Shown: positions 36,475 to 45,150, counted from the stretch's first letter. The stretch: DNA of 64,000 bases from Paracoccus zhejiangensis (GCF_002847445.1 NZ_CP025431.1:62001-126000), one strand, 5' to 3'. Notes: generated by a model not told the origin, from the letters alone. Made by a program: numbers and translations.

Positions 36475-39039
36475 CTAGGCCAGCAACTCGGTGGGGTCGG
36501 TGACTCCGGACAGATCGAGAAGCGTGATCGTCGCGCCCGACGACAGTTCCACCAGGGTATCCGGCCCCGCCTCGCCGCCCAGTTCGGCCTCCGAGATCGC
36601 GGTGATGGTGACCCCGCCGGTCAGGACCAGCAGGTCCGTGTCGAGGCCGAAATCCTCGATCAGGTCATCGCCCGAGCCCGGGGCAAAGACGAAGACATCC
36701 GCACCGTCCCCGCCGTTCAGCGTGTCGTTGCCCGACCCACCCTCGAGACGATCCGCGCCCGCCCCGCCCTCAAGCCGGTCATTGCCCGCATCGCCGCGCA
36801 GATCGTCATCGCCAAGGCCGCCCTCGAGGAGATCATCGCCGCCGCCGCCCCGCAGGTCATCCGACCCCGCCTGGCCCGAAATGCCATTGTCGGCGGTGTC
36901 ACCCCAGATCGTGTCCGCGCCGCCGGTGCCGCGGATATCCTCGACATTTCGCAGCAGGTCGACATCGCCGAACCCGTCTGTTACCCGTGCGAAGCCATCG
37001 CCATCGACCTGCGACAGATCGGCGAAGATCGGCGCGCTGCCGCCAAAGTTCGCATCACTCGAATAGTCGGCGCGATCACGCCCGGCGCCGCCATCCAGCG
37101 TATCGTCCCCAGCCAGCAGGCCGAACCGTTCATCCCCGATGCCGCCGGCAATGCTGTCTGAAAATCGCGTCGCCTGCAGTCGTTCGATCCCGGTGAAGTC
37201 ATCACGGTCGCCGAACGGATCGACAAGGACGGTCCCGGTCCCCGCCTCGGTTGCACTGAATGCGACCACCAGGCCGCGGCTGCCGCCGTGGTCATCGGCG
37301 GTCTGATAGATCAGGATGTCCCGCCCTCCGCCCGCACCGTGGATCGTGTCATTGCCGCCGAAGGGGTCGAAAGCGTCCGGGTCCTCGCCGTCGCTCCCGA
37401 TGATCAGGTCATCGGAATTGGTCCCAAAGACCCGTTCGATGTCGATCAGGATATCGGTATCGCCATAAGGGTCGGTGGCAATGCCGCTGGCCAGATTGAC
37501 CGTGACACCGGCCATCCCGCCATCGAATTCAGCCTGGGAATAATCGACGAGATCCCAGACAAAATTCGCGTCATCCTCGGTGCCGCTGCCACCATCGATC
37601 GTGTCATTGCCGCGACCGCCGTCAAACAGATCCTCGTCGGCGCCCCCGTTCAGTCGGTCATCGCCCGCAAAGCCCGACAAGCGGTCGTGGCCATCTGTGC
37701 CGTCCAGAACATCATTGCCCGAGGTGCCCTCGATATGGTTGACGCCGGCGACAACCCAGGTGCCGATTGTCACGTCCGCGAAAGCGATCTCCTCGATGCT
37801 GCTGAAGCGATCCTCGCCGTCGCGCCCCGCCACCAGGTCGGTCACGACATAGACGCCGTTGCTGTTGGTGAAGCTGTAATCGGCGCGGTTGCCCTGCAGC
37901 ACCAGGGTGTCGAAGCCCGTGCCGCCCTGCAGGCTGTCATTGCCCGCGCCGCCCTCGATCACGTCATCTGCGCCGCCGCCGTCGATGCTGTCCGCGCCCG
38001 CGCCGCCGCGCAGCGTGTCGATGCCGTCATGGCCGCTGAGCTGGTCCGCACCTTCGCCCCCCTCCAGCACGTTGGCCGCATCGGTGCCGATGATCGTGTC
38101 ATCGCCGTTCCCGCCCCCGGCGTTCTCGATGCTGACCAGCACGTCGGTATCGACCCAATCGCCGCCATCGGCCAGCCCGACCGGCGTATCGGCCGGCAAG
38201 CCCGCCAGTGTCAGCAGGTTCACGGCCTCGACCACCGCCGAGCGGTCCATGGCGCGCAGGTCGATCCTGACCGGCTCATCGGCCTCGAGCGAGGGATAGA
38301 CGACCCAGTCATTGCCCGGTCCGACATCGATGAAGTCGTTGCCGCCGGCCTGGCCGGCGATGATGGTGTCATTGCCGGACCCGGCGTGAACCACGTCGTC
38401 GCCATCGCCGATGGTGATGCGGTCGTCGCCCGCGCCGCTGTCGACCGTGTCATTGCCGGCACCGGTGTCGATCACGTCATTGCCGCTGCCGGTGATGACC
38501 CGGTCCGCGCCGGCGCCGGTGGTGATGACCAGGTCCTCGGTCGCACCCGGCATCTCGATGGTCTCGGAGGGATCGCCCTGCGGATCGACCGGCTCCCCGT
38601 CAACGACCAGGTCCAGCGCCTCGAAGCGCCGAGCCTGCAGCGACAGCGTGTCGAAGCGATAGGGCTGATCGAAAAGGCCCGCCTCCAGCTGCGCGACATA
38701 GGCCAGGATCTCGGCCCGGATCGCCGGGTCATTCCATTCCGCCGCGGTCAGCGACAGGCGCAACACGTCGCGACCACTGCCGCCGTCATAGATGTCGGCG
38801 CAGCCCCCGTCATCGCCGGCATCGCTGGCGACGAAAACCGCCAGGTCATCGCCCGAGCCGGCCAGGACCCGGTCTCGGCCCGCGCCGCCGTCCAGCGTGT
38901 CGTTGCCCCGGCCGCCCAGCAGGAAGTCGCGCCCGCCGCGCCCCCAAAGCCCGTCATCGCCGCCAAGGCCGATCATCACGTCAGAGCCGTCGCTTCCGAA
39001 CAGCTGGTCTCCGCGCCCGCTTCCCAATCGCCGTGCCAT
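36475..39039 (-). CDS. RTX (haemolysin-type calcium-binding repeat) protein
   Basis: An 854-aa protein built mainly of GGxGxDxLx nonapeptide repeats, in blocks at the N-terminus (GGRGNDTLDGGAGRDRVLAG), the middle and near the C-terminus (GGSGNDTLNGGDGADVFVF). These bind calcium in a parallel beta-roll once outside the cell. The C-terminal region (FAPGSGDDLIEDFGLDTDLLVL) has the form of a type I secretion signal. No catalytic domain is recognised; it may be an adhesin, matrix or surface-layer protein. No type I ABC transporter genes are in the window. GGAGG lies 9 bp before the ATG. Confidence 0.88.
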   Translation of the reverse strand: MARRLGSGRGDQLFGSDGSDVMIGLGGDDGLWGRGGRDFLLGGRGNDTLDGGAGRDRVLAGSGDDLAVFVASDAGDDGGCADIYDGGSGRDVLRLSLTAAEWNDPAIRAEILAYVAQLEAGLFDQPYRFDTLSLQARRFEALDLVVDGEPVDPQGDPSETIEMPGATEDLVITTGAGADRVITGSGNDVIDTGAGNDTVDSGAGDDRITIGDGDDVVHAGSGNDTIIAGQAGGNDFIDVGPGNDWVVYPSLEADEPVRIDLRAMDRSAVVEAVNLLTLAGLPADTPVGLADGGDWVDTDVLVSIENAGGGNGDDTIIGTDAANVLEGGEGADQLSGHDGIDTLRGGAGADSIDGGGADDVIEGGAGNDSLQGGTGFDTLVLQGNRADYSFTNSNGVYVVTDLVAGRDGEDRFSSIEEIAFADVTIGTWVVAGVNHIEGTSGNDVLDGTDGHDRLSGFAGDDRLNGGADEDLFDGGRGNDTIDGGSGTEDDANFVWDLVDYSQAEFDGGMAGVTVNLASGIATDPYGDTDILIDIERVFGTNSDDLIIGSDGEDPDAFDPFGGNDTIHGAGGGRDILIYQTADDHGGSRGLVVAFSATEAGTGTVLVDPFGDRDDFTGIERLQATRFSDSIAGGIGDERFGLLAGDDTLDGGAGRDRADYSSDANFGGSAPIFADLSQVDGDGFARVTDGFGDVDLLRNVEDIRGTGGADTIWGDTADNGISGQAGSDDLRGGGGDDLLEGGLGDDDLRGDAGNDRLEGGAGADRLEGGSGNDTLNGGDGADVFVFAPGSGDDLIEDFGLDTDLLVLTGGVTITAISEAELGGEAGPDTLVELSSGATITLLDLSGVTDPTELLA

Positions 39040-39162
39040 CTTTCCCTACCTCCGTGTTTCCCGGGTCAAGTTGATGGTTCGATTGTCCAGGCATCCGGCG
39101 GCGAAACAAACGGGGTGGCGGGCAAGGGCCGCATTATTGACGGTGGGATGACGGTCGGGGGG

Positions 39163-39444
39163 TTATTCGGGCGTGTTCTGCTGGATCCAGCAGCCGAAGA
39201 GATTGACCATGTCCGCGGTCCAGCGGTCCTCGCCCGAGCCCGGTGGCGGCATGCTGCCGCTCTTGACACGGGAATAGATGGCCACCGCGTTTATGCTGAC
39301 AGATCGATAGTCGCCCAGATCGATGCCCTTGGTCTTCATGTGGCTGATGTCGGTCTGGGTGAACATCTTGCTGATGTCGTTGGTCCAGGTCACGCTGCTC
39401 GGGCAGCCAAGTGCACTGAAATGCTCGCGATCATGGTTTTCCAT
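39163..39444 (-). CDS. Small cytochrome-like companion protein lacking a haem motif
   Basis: A 93-aa protein starting MENHDREHFSAL. WTNDISKMFTQTDISHMKTKG and the end SMPPPGSGEDRWTADMVNLF plus CWIQQ resemble the segments around a lost c-haem site in cytochrome-c-like modules (M-P-P...W...F..WI), but no CxxCH is present. No signal peptide is seen. ATG 39444 is chosen for the purine-rich AGAGGGAGAAG upstream; the longer frame runs into the neighbouring gene. It is 32 bp after the larger cytochrome gene on the same strand. Function unknown. Confidence 0.6.
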   Translation of the reverse strand: MENHDREHFSALGCPSSVTWTNDISKMFTQTDISHMKTKGIDLGDYRSVSINAVAIYSRVKSGSMPPPGSGEDRWTADMVNLFGCWIQQNTPE

Positions 39445-39476
39445 TCGGTCTTCTCCCTCTGCTGAAAGTTGCTTGC

Positions 39477-41345
39477 TCACCGGGTCAGATAGCGGTTCCG
39501 CGGTATGTCGATCAGGCCCTCGGGGCCCTCCGGCGCGGGCGTCTCTGGCTGGCCCGTGCCGCCGGAACCGCGCGCAAGGATCACGCTGAAATCGCCCGCC
39601 TGCCCGGTGGGATTCTGTCCCTGGCTGCCGTGGCATCCCATGCAGCCGCCCATGTTGTGGAAGGACCCGCCGTAATAGGTATTCTTGTGCGGCGTCCCGT
39701 CACTGTTCCATTCGGTGGTGATGTCCGGCGAGAGGCCGCCAGCGAAAAGCTGCAGCGAGCGGTTGGTCTCGACCACGATATTGGCCTGGTAATAGCTCGA
39801 GGGTGACGGGTTCGTAGCCGAGAACGGCGGTTCCGCGGTGTAGAGCGAGCCGTTCGGCAGGTTCGGATCCGGTATCTTGTCATAGGGGAAATACTGGACA
39901 TTCACGAGTTTGTAGGAAAGCCAGGGCGCCTGTTCGATGCCGTTCTCTTGCAGGTAGCTCGCGATCGCCGCATGGGCGCCGGCATTCGCATCGATCACGT
40001 AATCCGGGATGGCGTTGTCGCGCTTGTCGACGCAGATCCGACCGGCTTGCGGCTGATGCTCCGCGTCGTTCTGGTAATAGAGCCGCTTGCCGGGTTCCTC
40101 GCAATAGCTGACATCTGCAGGCAGGCAGGTCGCCGGATCGCTGGTCAGGATCACCTCGCCCAGGTTGCTTGGCACCTCGCCGCCCTGCGCACCCGGACCG
40201 GGTTTGGGATCGAGCAGGCAAACCTGCGGAGTCGTTGCCTTCGCCGGTTCGGGTTCAAGGATGATGGCACCGTTCGCGTCCTCGACCGGCGCGCCCTCCG
40301 CCGTCAGGATATTGTCGGCCTGTTCGAAGGTGGCATAGATGAAATAGGGCGCGGACGGTGTCTTGTGGATGATATGCAAGGCCTGCAGCCCCCAGGTGGC
40401 ATCACGGTAGCAGGTGTCACCCCCGGCGGACTTCTCGTAGAAACGCGCGTTCTGCGTGTGGAAGCGGCCGGACGCCTGTTCGGACGGGTTCAGCGGACGC
40501 CAGCCCGCCTTGACCTCGATGGTGCCAAAGGGAAGGCTGACCATCTTCGGGCTGCCCGCTTCCGGGCTCGCCTTGTTTGCCGCCAGGTAGGCCTTGGTCT
40601 CGGCAACCACCTCGTCGGGCACCGCCGACCACCAACGATTGCCCTCGTCCGTCGGGTCGCTGTTTCCTGCGACATATTCGTAAAGCGTGCGGTTGGACTT
40701 CGCCAGGAACCGGATCAGCTGCGGCGCGGAGTTCCCCGGCGAACTCGACGGCTCGACAACGCCGGCATACATGCTGGCCAATGTGATCTGGTCGGTCTCA
40801 TCAAGATTGATCCAGGGCACGGGATTACCCGACTGCGCGGGATCGCAGGCCGCGATCGCGGTCGAATAGTTGTATTCTGGCAGCGCATCATAGCCATAGG
40901 ACGTGTCGCCCGCCGGACCGGGATAGCCCGGAGGATTCACGAGATTGAACGGGTTGGCATTTCCCGGGAAGGTCTCGACCTTGTGCCGGTAGGTTTCCCA
41001 GACTAACAGCCCGCAATCGGCTGACGGGTCGCCGAAGCGGCAGGTCGGGCTGGGGGTATCCCGCTGCCCGGGCTGTCCCTCCTGCGCGACGGCGGGCCAG
41101 TTCAAGGCAATGAACTCTTGCCATGCGAAGGCCGCGGCCTGCGCCGGCGTCGCCTCCGGGGCACCGCCCGAAGGCGGCGAGGCCACGAAGGGCGGATTGA
41201 GCTCGGCAGGAACCTCGGACGAGATCACGATCGGCGGGCCAGCCTCTTGGGCCAGCACCGGTCCGACCAGCGCGACAATGGCGGGCGCCAATACCAGCAG
41301 CCCGGAAAGACAGCTTCTGACCGCTCTTGAAATGATGATCGACAT
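39477..41345 (-). CDS. Exported single-haem cytochrome-c-like protein (622 aa)
   Basis: A periplasmic or secreted protein with a signal peptide (about 1-32, ending VGPVLAQ). One c-type haem motif, GCMGCHGSQG, lies near the C-terminus (around residue 580). Upstream are segments shared with the neighbouring 396-aa protein: FAWQEFIALN, EVKAGWRPLNPSE, ALHIIHKTPSAPYFIYATFE. These suggest the two are paralogues of a family I know only as 'cytochrome c family protein'. Several extra cysteines between about 370 and 450 could form disulphides. Electron donor and acceptor are unknown. Confidence 0.78.
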   Translation of the reverse strand: MSIIISRAVRSCLSGLLVLAPAIVALVGPVLAQEAGPPIVISSEVPAELNPPFVASPPSGGAPEATPAQAAAFAWQEFIALNWPAVAQEGQPGQRDTPSPTCRFGDPSADCGLLVWETYRHKVETFPGNANPFNLVNPPGYPGPAGDTSYGYDALPEYNYSTAIAACDPAQSGNPVPWINLDETDQITLASMYAGVVEPSSSPGNSAPQLIRFLAKSNRTLYEYVAGNSDPTDEGNRWWSAVPDEVVAETKAYLAANKASPEAGSPKMVSLPFGTIEVKAGWRPLNPSEQASGRFHTQNARFYEKSAGGDTCYRDATWGLQALHIIHKTPSAPYFIYATFEQADNILTAEGAPVEDANGAIILEPEPAKATTPQVCLLDPKPGPGAQGGEVPSNLGEVILTSDPATCLPADVSYCEEPGKRLYYQNDAEHQPQAGRICVDKRDNAIPDYVIDANAGAHAAIASYLQENGIEQAPWLSYKLVNVQYFPYDKIPDPNLPNGSLYTAEPPFSATNPSPSSYYQANIVVETNRSLQLFAGGLSPDITTEWNSDGTPHKNTYYGGSFHNMGGCMGCHGSQGQNPTGQAGDFSVILARGSGGTGQPETPAPEGPEGLIDIPRNRYLTR

Positions 41346-41463
41346 CGCCCCGCCCTTTCGCTGGTTCCCCGAAATTCCGTCCTTGATGGTCGTGCTGGTT
41401 AGCTATGGCACTGGAGGCAACTTGCTACGCGATGCGCAAACCTGGTTCCTTGGGTGGCTTCGC

Positions 41464-41477
41464 GGACTTGCAAGTCC
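41464..41477. promoter_or_regulatory. 14-bp palindrome between the two cytochrome genes
   Basis: GGACTTGCAAGTCC, a perfect palindrome in the 150-bp gap between the 396-aa and 622-aa cytochrome-like genes. It may be a protein-binding site or a short hairpin in the transcript. Nothing else in the gap is identifiable. Confidence 0.35.
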
Positions 41478-41496
41478 CTTCACCCTGCCCGTCAGG

Positions 41497-42687
41497 TCAA
41501 TGCGCCTGGAACGCGATCGGCCACATGAAGTCCAGCGACTTGTACCCCTGGCCCAGGTAATGCACCGTTCCCGCGCTGTCGGACACGTTGTAGGCCGGGT
41601 CCAACGCCCCGGTCGGCACCGAGAACGGGAAGAACTGCCCGGTCCCGGGATCGTAGGACGCGGTCGCGTGACAGGCATGGCAGCTGGCCTCGAACCGAGT
41701 CCAGTAGCGCGGCTGCGCGGTATTGGGCGCGCCGGCGAAATCCTCCATGTCCGTATGGCCAAGGATCACCGGCGTCTCGCCGGTCCCGTCCTCGGTGAAG
41801 CGGATCTGCGTGCCATTGGGACCAAAGACCTCGAGCCCGAAGCCTCCCAGGCCCGCGGCCTCGAGGATGGCCCCGACCTGGTCCTGCGGCAGCGGCGCCC
41901 GTTGGGTGATCAGCGTCTCGCGCACCTTGGCCACCCCGGGATTGTCGTTGAACTCGAAGGTGGTCCAGAACCAACTGGGATCCTCGGTATAGAGCGCCGT
42001 GGCCGGGTCAGCCAGTTTCCGCATCTTCACCATGATATGCAGACCGCGCCACCAGTATTCGCCGCTGTCGAACTTGAAGGTCAGCGCGCCGGCAGGGGCC
42101 GGGCTGCCCGGTGTCACCTGCAGCCACGAGGCCTTCAGCTCGACCGATCCGACCGGCATGTCGACGTAGTCGTTCGTCGTGAAGAACGTCGCCACGTCCA
42201 CCTTGGTCGTCAGCCCGCTCTCGACCAGGTAATCATAGCTGACCTCGTTCCGCGTGACCTCTTCGTTGGCCCCGTCGGGATCGGCCGTCGAGACGCGACC
42301 GGCATTCAGATCCTTCTTCTCGATCGACGGCTCCATCTCGATGCGCGGCGTCATGGCGGCGAAATCGAACATTGTGCGCGAGCCAAAGGTATCCGGATCG
42401 GTCGGCCAGGCCATCCACAGCGGCGCCTGGCCCGAGCCCGACATGCCACCGTTCTGCGGACTGGGGATCAACTGGTTTACCCGGGCGAAGAACATCCAGG
42501 CCAGCCGCTCGCGATCCTCGAGGCTGCCGTCGAAGGCAAAGGCCGCGCAATCGGCGGCGAAGGCGGCATCCGGCTTGTTGACCCAGTCCCCATCGGTGCA
42601 GCCTGCCCCCGCATCCTGTCCGAGTGCGGAAAGCGGCAAGATGGTCACGCCGAACGCAATCGATGCGCATATCGCCAGCTTGGTCAT
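41497..42687 (-). CDS. Exported single-haem cytochrome-c-like protein (396 aa)
   Basis: A protein with signal peptide (MTKLAICASIAFGVTILPLS...ALGQ) and one c-haem motif CHACHA near residue 345. Shared segments with the 622-aa neighbour include SVELKASWLQVTPGS, GLHIMVKM and SWFWTTFEFNDNPG. Start ATG 42687 (with TTGGGGG upstream) gives a clean signal peptide; the frame remains open further upstream but with implausible residues. It is the first gene of the minus-strand run leading through the second cytochrome-like gene and the small companion. Confidence 0.78.
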   Translation of the reverse strand: MTKLAICASIAFGVTILPLSALGQDAGAGCTDGDWVNKPDAAFAADCAAFAFDGSLEDRERLAWMFFARVNQLIPSPQNGGMSGSGQAPLWMAWPTDPDTFGSRTMFDFAAMTPRIEMEPSIEKKDLNAGRVSTADPDGANEEVTRNEVSYDYLVESGLTTKVDVATFFTTNDYVDMPVGSVELKASWLQVTPGSPAPAGALTFKFDSGEYWWRGLHIMVKMRKLADPATALYTEDPSWFWTTFEFNDNPGVAKVRETLITQRAPLPQDQVGAILEAAGLGGFGLEVFGPNGTQIRFTEDGTGETPVILGHTDMEDFAGAPNTAQPRYWTRFEASCHACHATASYDPGTGQFFPFSVPTGALDPAYNVSDSAGTVHYLGQGYKSLDFMWPIAFQAH

Positions 42688-43055
42688 GATGCCCCCAATG
42701 CCAATGTCGCCAGAAACGGACTCGAACGACAGACAGGATGTCCGACCGTTCGCTTGTCCCGATGCGCGTCGAGTCCGCGCCACTTCCCGAATAATCAACC
42801 CGAGATTGAAACGAGTCAAGTCATTGATCCGGCATATCTTCTCAGCGCAGATATTTTCTGGATCGCTTCCGTCGAAATCATCCATCCCGGAAAGAGAAAA
42901 CAATCTGAATTCGATTTTCTATATCAGGAATTTCAGGGCACTAATCGAGTAACAGGTTTAATTGCCGATACTGCAAATAAATATTTTGCAGCAACGCAGA
43001 ACCTGCCCAAGACGGCCCCCTCCTCACCGGCCGCCGCCGCGACGGGCCCGCCGCC
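42688..43055. promoter_or_regulatory. A+T-rich intergenic island upstream of the cytochrome pair
   Basis: 368 bp without a gene. It is strikingly A+T-rich (about 42790-43000) in an otherwise GC-rich window and separates the accessory island from the plasmid backbone. It contains the inverted repeat CTGCAAA (42971-42977) and TTTGCAG (42985-42991) with a 7-bp spacer. It probably holds the promoter for the minus-strand cytochrome genes. Confidence 0.45.
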
Positions 43056-43622
43056 CTACCCTTCCTCCCCCATCTCCGGCAGGTCCGCGAGGCTCTGCAG
43101 GTCATAGCTGGCGAGGAACAGGTCGGTGGTGACAAAGCTGTGCGGCGCGCCCCGCCGTGGCTCCCTCGGCCCGGTGGCGATCAGCCCGCGGGCCGAGAGG
43201 CGGCCCAGCAGGTCGCGGCTGATCTCCTGCGCGAAGATCTCCTTCAGCCCGTCGCGGCTGATCGGCTGGTGCCAGGCGATGGCCGCCAGCACGGCGGTTT
43301 CGATCTCGCTCAGCTCCAGCCGCGCTTCGCCCAGATCGGCGGCCGTGCGGATGGCCGGGGCATAGGCGGGCCGGGTGCGCAGCATCCAGCCGCTGCCGAT
43401 CCGCGCCACGTCATAGGGGCGGTCGGCCAGTTCCGCCGCCAGGTCGGCGATCAGCAGATCCACCGAGACATCGCCCACCACCCGCGCCAGGTCCTCGCGC
43501 GCGACCGGCGTGGCGCTGGCAAACAGCACCGCCTCGATCCGCCGCATCCATTCGCGCCAGCGCAGCTCGGGCGGCAGCTCGTCAAGGTGGCGGTCAAGCT
43601 CGGGGTCGGGTCTGCGTGCCAT
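43056..43622 (-). CDS. scpB: ScpB-like segregation and condensation protein
   Basis: A 188-aa protein of the ScpB family, the winged-helix kleisin-associated subunit of SMC-ScpA complexes. RIEAVLFASATPVAREDLARVVG at the start and LSEIETAVLAAIAWHQPISR in the middle are typical (E-A-x-L-F-x-S, then Q-P-x-(S/T)-R). ATG 43622 is chosen because the domain begins there; the upstream frame lies within the next gene. This is a plasmid-type copy coupled to a DUF1403 gene 2 bp upstream. A role in plasmid maintenance is inference. Confidence 0.82.
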   Translation of the reverse strand: MARRPDPELDRHLDELPPELRWREWMRRIEAVLFASATPVAREDLARVVGDVSVDLLIADLAAELADRPYDVARIGSGWMLRTRPAYAPAIRTAADLGEARLELSEIETAVLAAIAWHQPISRDGLKEIFAQEISRDLLGRLSARGLIATGPREPRRGAPHSFVTTDLFLASYDLQSLADLPEMGEEG

Positions 43623-43624
43623 GG

Positions 43625-44503
43625 TCAAAGCCCGTAGAGCCGGAAGGTCTCGCGCCCGGTCAGCTCGCGCGCCGCGCCCAGTTCGACCAGCCGGTAGCAG
43701 AAGCGCCTTGCGGCGCGGTCCGACATCAGCCCGGTCAGCATCGCGGGGGCAACGGCGTCGCAGGTGAGGACCAGTTGCACCGCCCGGTCCGACTGCTTCG
43801 TGCGCAGCTTCGGAGCGATGGATTGCAGCCGCGCCGCCTGCCGGGCCAGGTCGGCGGCCAGTTGCAAGGCCGGACCGGCGGCCTTCAGCACCGCCCGGTG
43901 ACAGGCCAGCCGCAGATCGCCGCCCCCTGCCCCGAGGTCGCGGCGCGTGAGGCCGAGGCCCAAAAGCGGGATCAAATGCGTCCAGCCGAGCGCCCGGGCC
44001 AGCGCCGCATCGCCAAGGATCAGCGCGGCGAGATGATCGCGCGGGGCCTCGGCCAGCGCCGCCTCGATGGCGGCAGCGGCCTGCTGGATCGGCCCACCGC
44101 GCAGCGGTGCCCCCTGCCCGTCCTCCAGCTGCGGCAAGGCACGGGCCAGGGTCTCGGCGCTCAGCGGCCGCTCGACCGCGCGCTGCCAGGCCAGCCCGAT
44201 CTCGCCCGCCGGTCCGGGCGCATCGCCGGGCCGCAGCAGGCAAAGCGCATCGCGGATCGCCGCCTCGCGCTCGGGCCGCCCGGCATGGCGCGCGGTCTGC
44301 GCCGCCGCCTGCAACGCCAGCCGCGCCCGCCACAGCGCCAGCGGCACCTCGGACCGGCTTTGCACCTGGTGCAGCAAGGCCAGCGCCGCACCGGCGGAAA
44401 GCGCTGCATCCTCAAGGGTTTCGCCCGGCAGGCCGCGCAGCCAGTCGGGCAGGCGCGGCGGGTTGGCAACGGGGTTGGGATCGGCGGAAGGGGCGCGGGT
44501 CAT
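43625..44503 (-). CDS. DUF1403-family protein
   Basis: A 292-aa protein, Ala/Leu/Arg-rich and helical, resembling the DUF1403 family found next to plasmid-borne scpB genes in alphaproteobacteria. Visible landmarks are LPDWLRGLPGETLEDAALSAGAALALLHQ, the DHLAALILGDAALARALGW segment and the end RETFRLYGL. Start ATG 44503 (MTRAPSADPN) is preferred; the open frame further upstream includes operator-like DNA. The function of the family is unknown to me. Confidence 0.72.
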   Translation of the reverse strand: MTRAPSADPNPVANPPRLPDWLRGLPGETLEDAALSAGAALALLHQVQSRSEVPLALWRARLALQAAAQTARHAGRPEREAAIRDALCLLRPGDAPGPAGEIGLAWQRAVERPLSAETLARALPQLEDGQGAPLRGGPIQQAAAAIEAALAEAPRDHLAALILGDAALARALGWTHLIPLLGLGLTRRDLGAGGGDLRLACHRAVLKAAGPALQLAADLARQAARLQSIAPKLRTKQSDRAVQLVLTCDAVAPAMLTGLMSDRAARRFCYRLVELGAARELTGRETFRLYGL

Positions 44504-44582
44504 GCGGGTCGGTCTACCCGATGACGGCGGTTGTCGCCAGATATTTCGATGATAACCGCCGCAACTCGCGCAAACGCGCAAT

Positions 44583-44607
44583 GTCCAATAATCTTGCCTT
44601 ATCGGAC
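44583..44607. promoter_or_regulatory. Inverted repeat upstream of the DUF1403 gene
   Basis: GTCCAATAA, a 7-bp spacer (TCTTGCC), then TTATCGGAC: nine-base arms with one mismatch, in an A+T-rich patch about 80 bp before the DUF1403 start. It could be an operator for the DUF1403-scpB pair or a recombinase site. The ATAA/TTAT inner ends recall dif-type half-sites, but the spacer is 7 rather than 6. Confidence 0.4.
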
Positions 44608-44675
44608 GTAATGGGATGACCCTCCGCGACATGGACGAAACCCCGCCAGAACAGCCCTCGCCCACCGTTGATCAC

Positions 44676-44691
44676 CTTCCCGGCGGGGAAG
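44676..44691. promoter_or_regulatory. parS-like palindrome, copy 1
   Basis: CTTCCCGGCGGGGAAG, one mismatch from the perfect palindrome CTTCCCCGCGGGGAAG. It is intergenic, downstream of the toxin-antitoxin scar. It belongs to a five-member set around parA/parB and is the likely ParB-binding centromere sequence. Confidence 0.6.
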
Positions 44692-44846
44692 ATGACGACA
44701 GCGCCCCCCTGCCCGCTTCCCTCGCCCTCGATCACAAGCATGTCGCGCGGCGGGTCAAGCAGACCGTGCGCGATGCTTGCATCGGTCCCGACGCGCCGGT
44801 CTCGCCTCCTCGGCCGAGGTCGATGAGCGGCATGTCCAGAAACAAC

Positions 44847-45052
44847 TCAGCCATGCCAGCGCCGCAGGGACCGGTCAAAGGGGTCGGCATGGTGCGGCGG
44901 CAGATCGCGTACCGCGCGGGCATGGGCTTAGGTGACCGGCAGGGGCTGCGCACCGGACGGCCATAGCGGGTCAGTTCGATCTCTTCCCCGGCCTCGGCGC
45001 GTCGGATCAGATCGGCAAACTGGGCCTTGGCTTCGGCGATGGCGAGCTGCAT
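44847..45052 (-). pseudogene. Remnant of a Phd-VapC type toxin-antitoxin pair
   Basis: An intact start with GGAGG 5 bp upstream encodes 34 residues of a Phd/YefM-type antitoxin (MQLAIAEAKAQFADLIRRAE to TRYGRPV). The match then stops. Immediately after, in another frame (44927-44847), comes AHARAVRDLPPHHADPFDR, the C-terminal signature of VapC PIN-domain toxins, ending at a stop after RRWHG. The antitoxin C-terminus and most of the toxin are missing, as expected from one internal deletion that fused the two ends. No functional pair remains. Confidence 0.75.
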
Positions 45053-45150
45053 GGGAACCTCCGGTTCTGATCATAGTGCAGGGCAGGACGCAACCGCCCT
45101 GCCCTGTCACCCGCTGCCCCGCGTCCCTGTTCGGTGGCGCGGGAAAGCAC

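Noticed and set aside
37288..39465. A long plus-strand open frame opposite the RTX gene
   Set aside because: It mirrors the RTX repeat periodicity and has no independent domain.
43056..44333. A longer reading of scpB extended upstream by about 237 codons
   Set aside because: The extension is an Arg/Ala/Gly-rich out-of-frame reading of the DUF1403 gene; the ScpB domain starts at the ATG at 43622.
44514..44741. A minus-strand frame between the antitoxin scar and the DUF1403 gene
   Set aside because: No recognisable domain or start signal, and it spans the parS-like site and the dyad, which suggests non-coding DNA.
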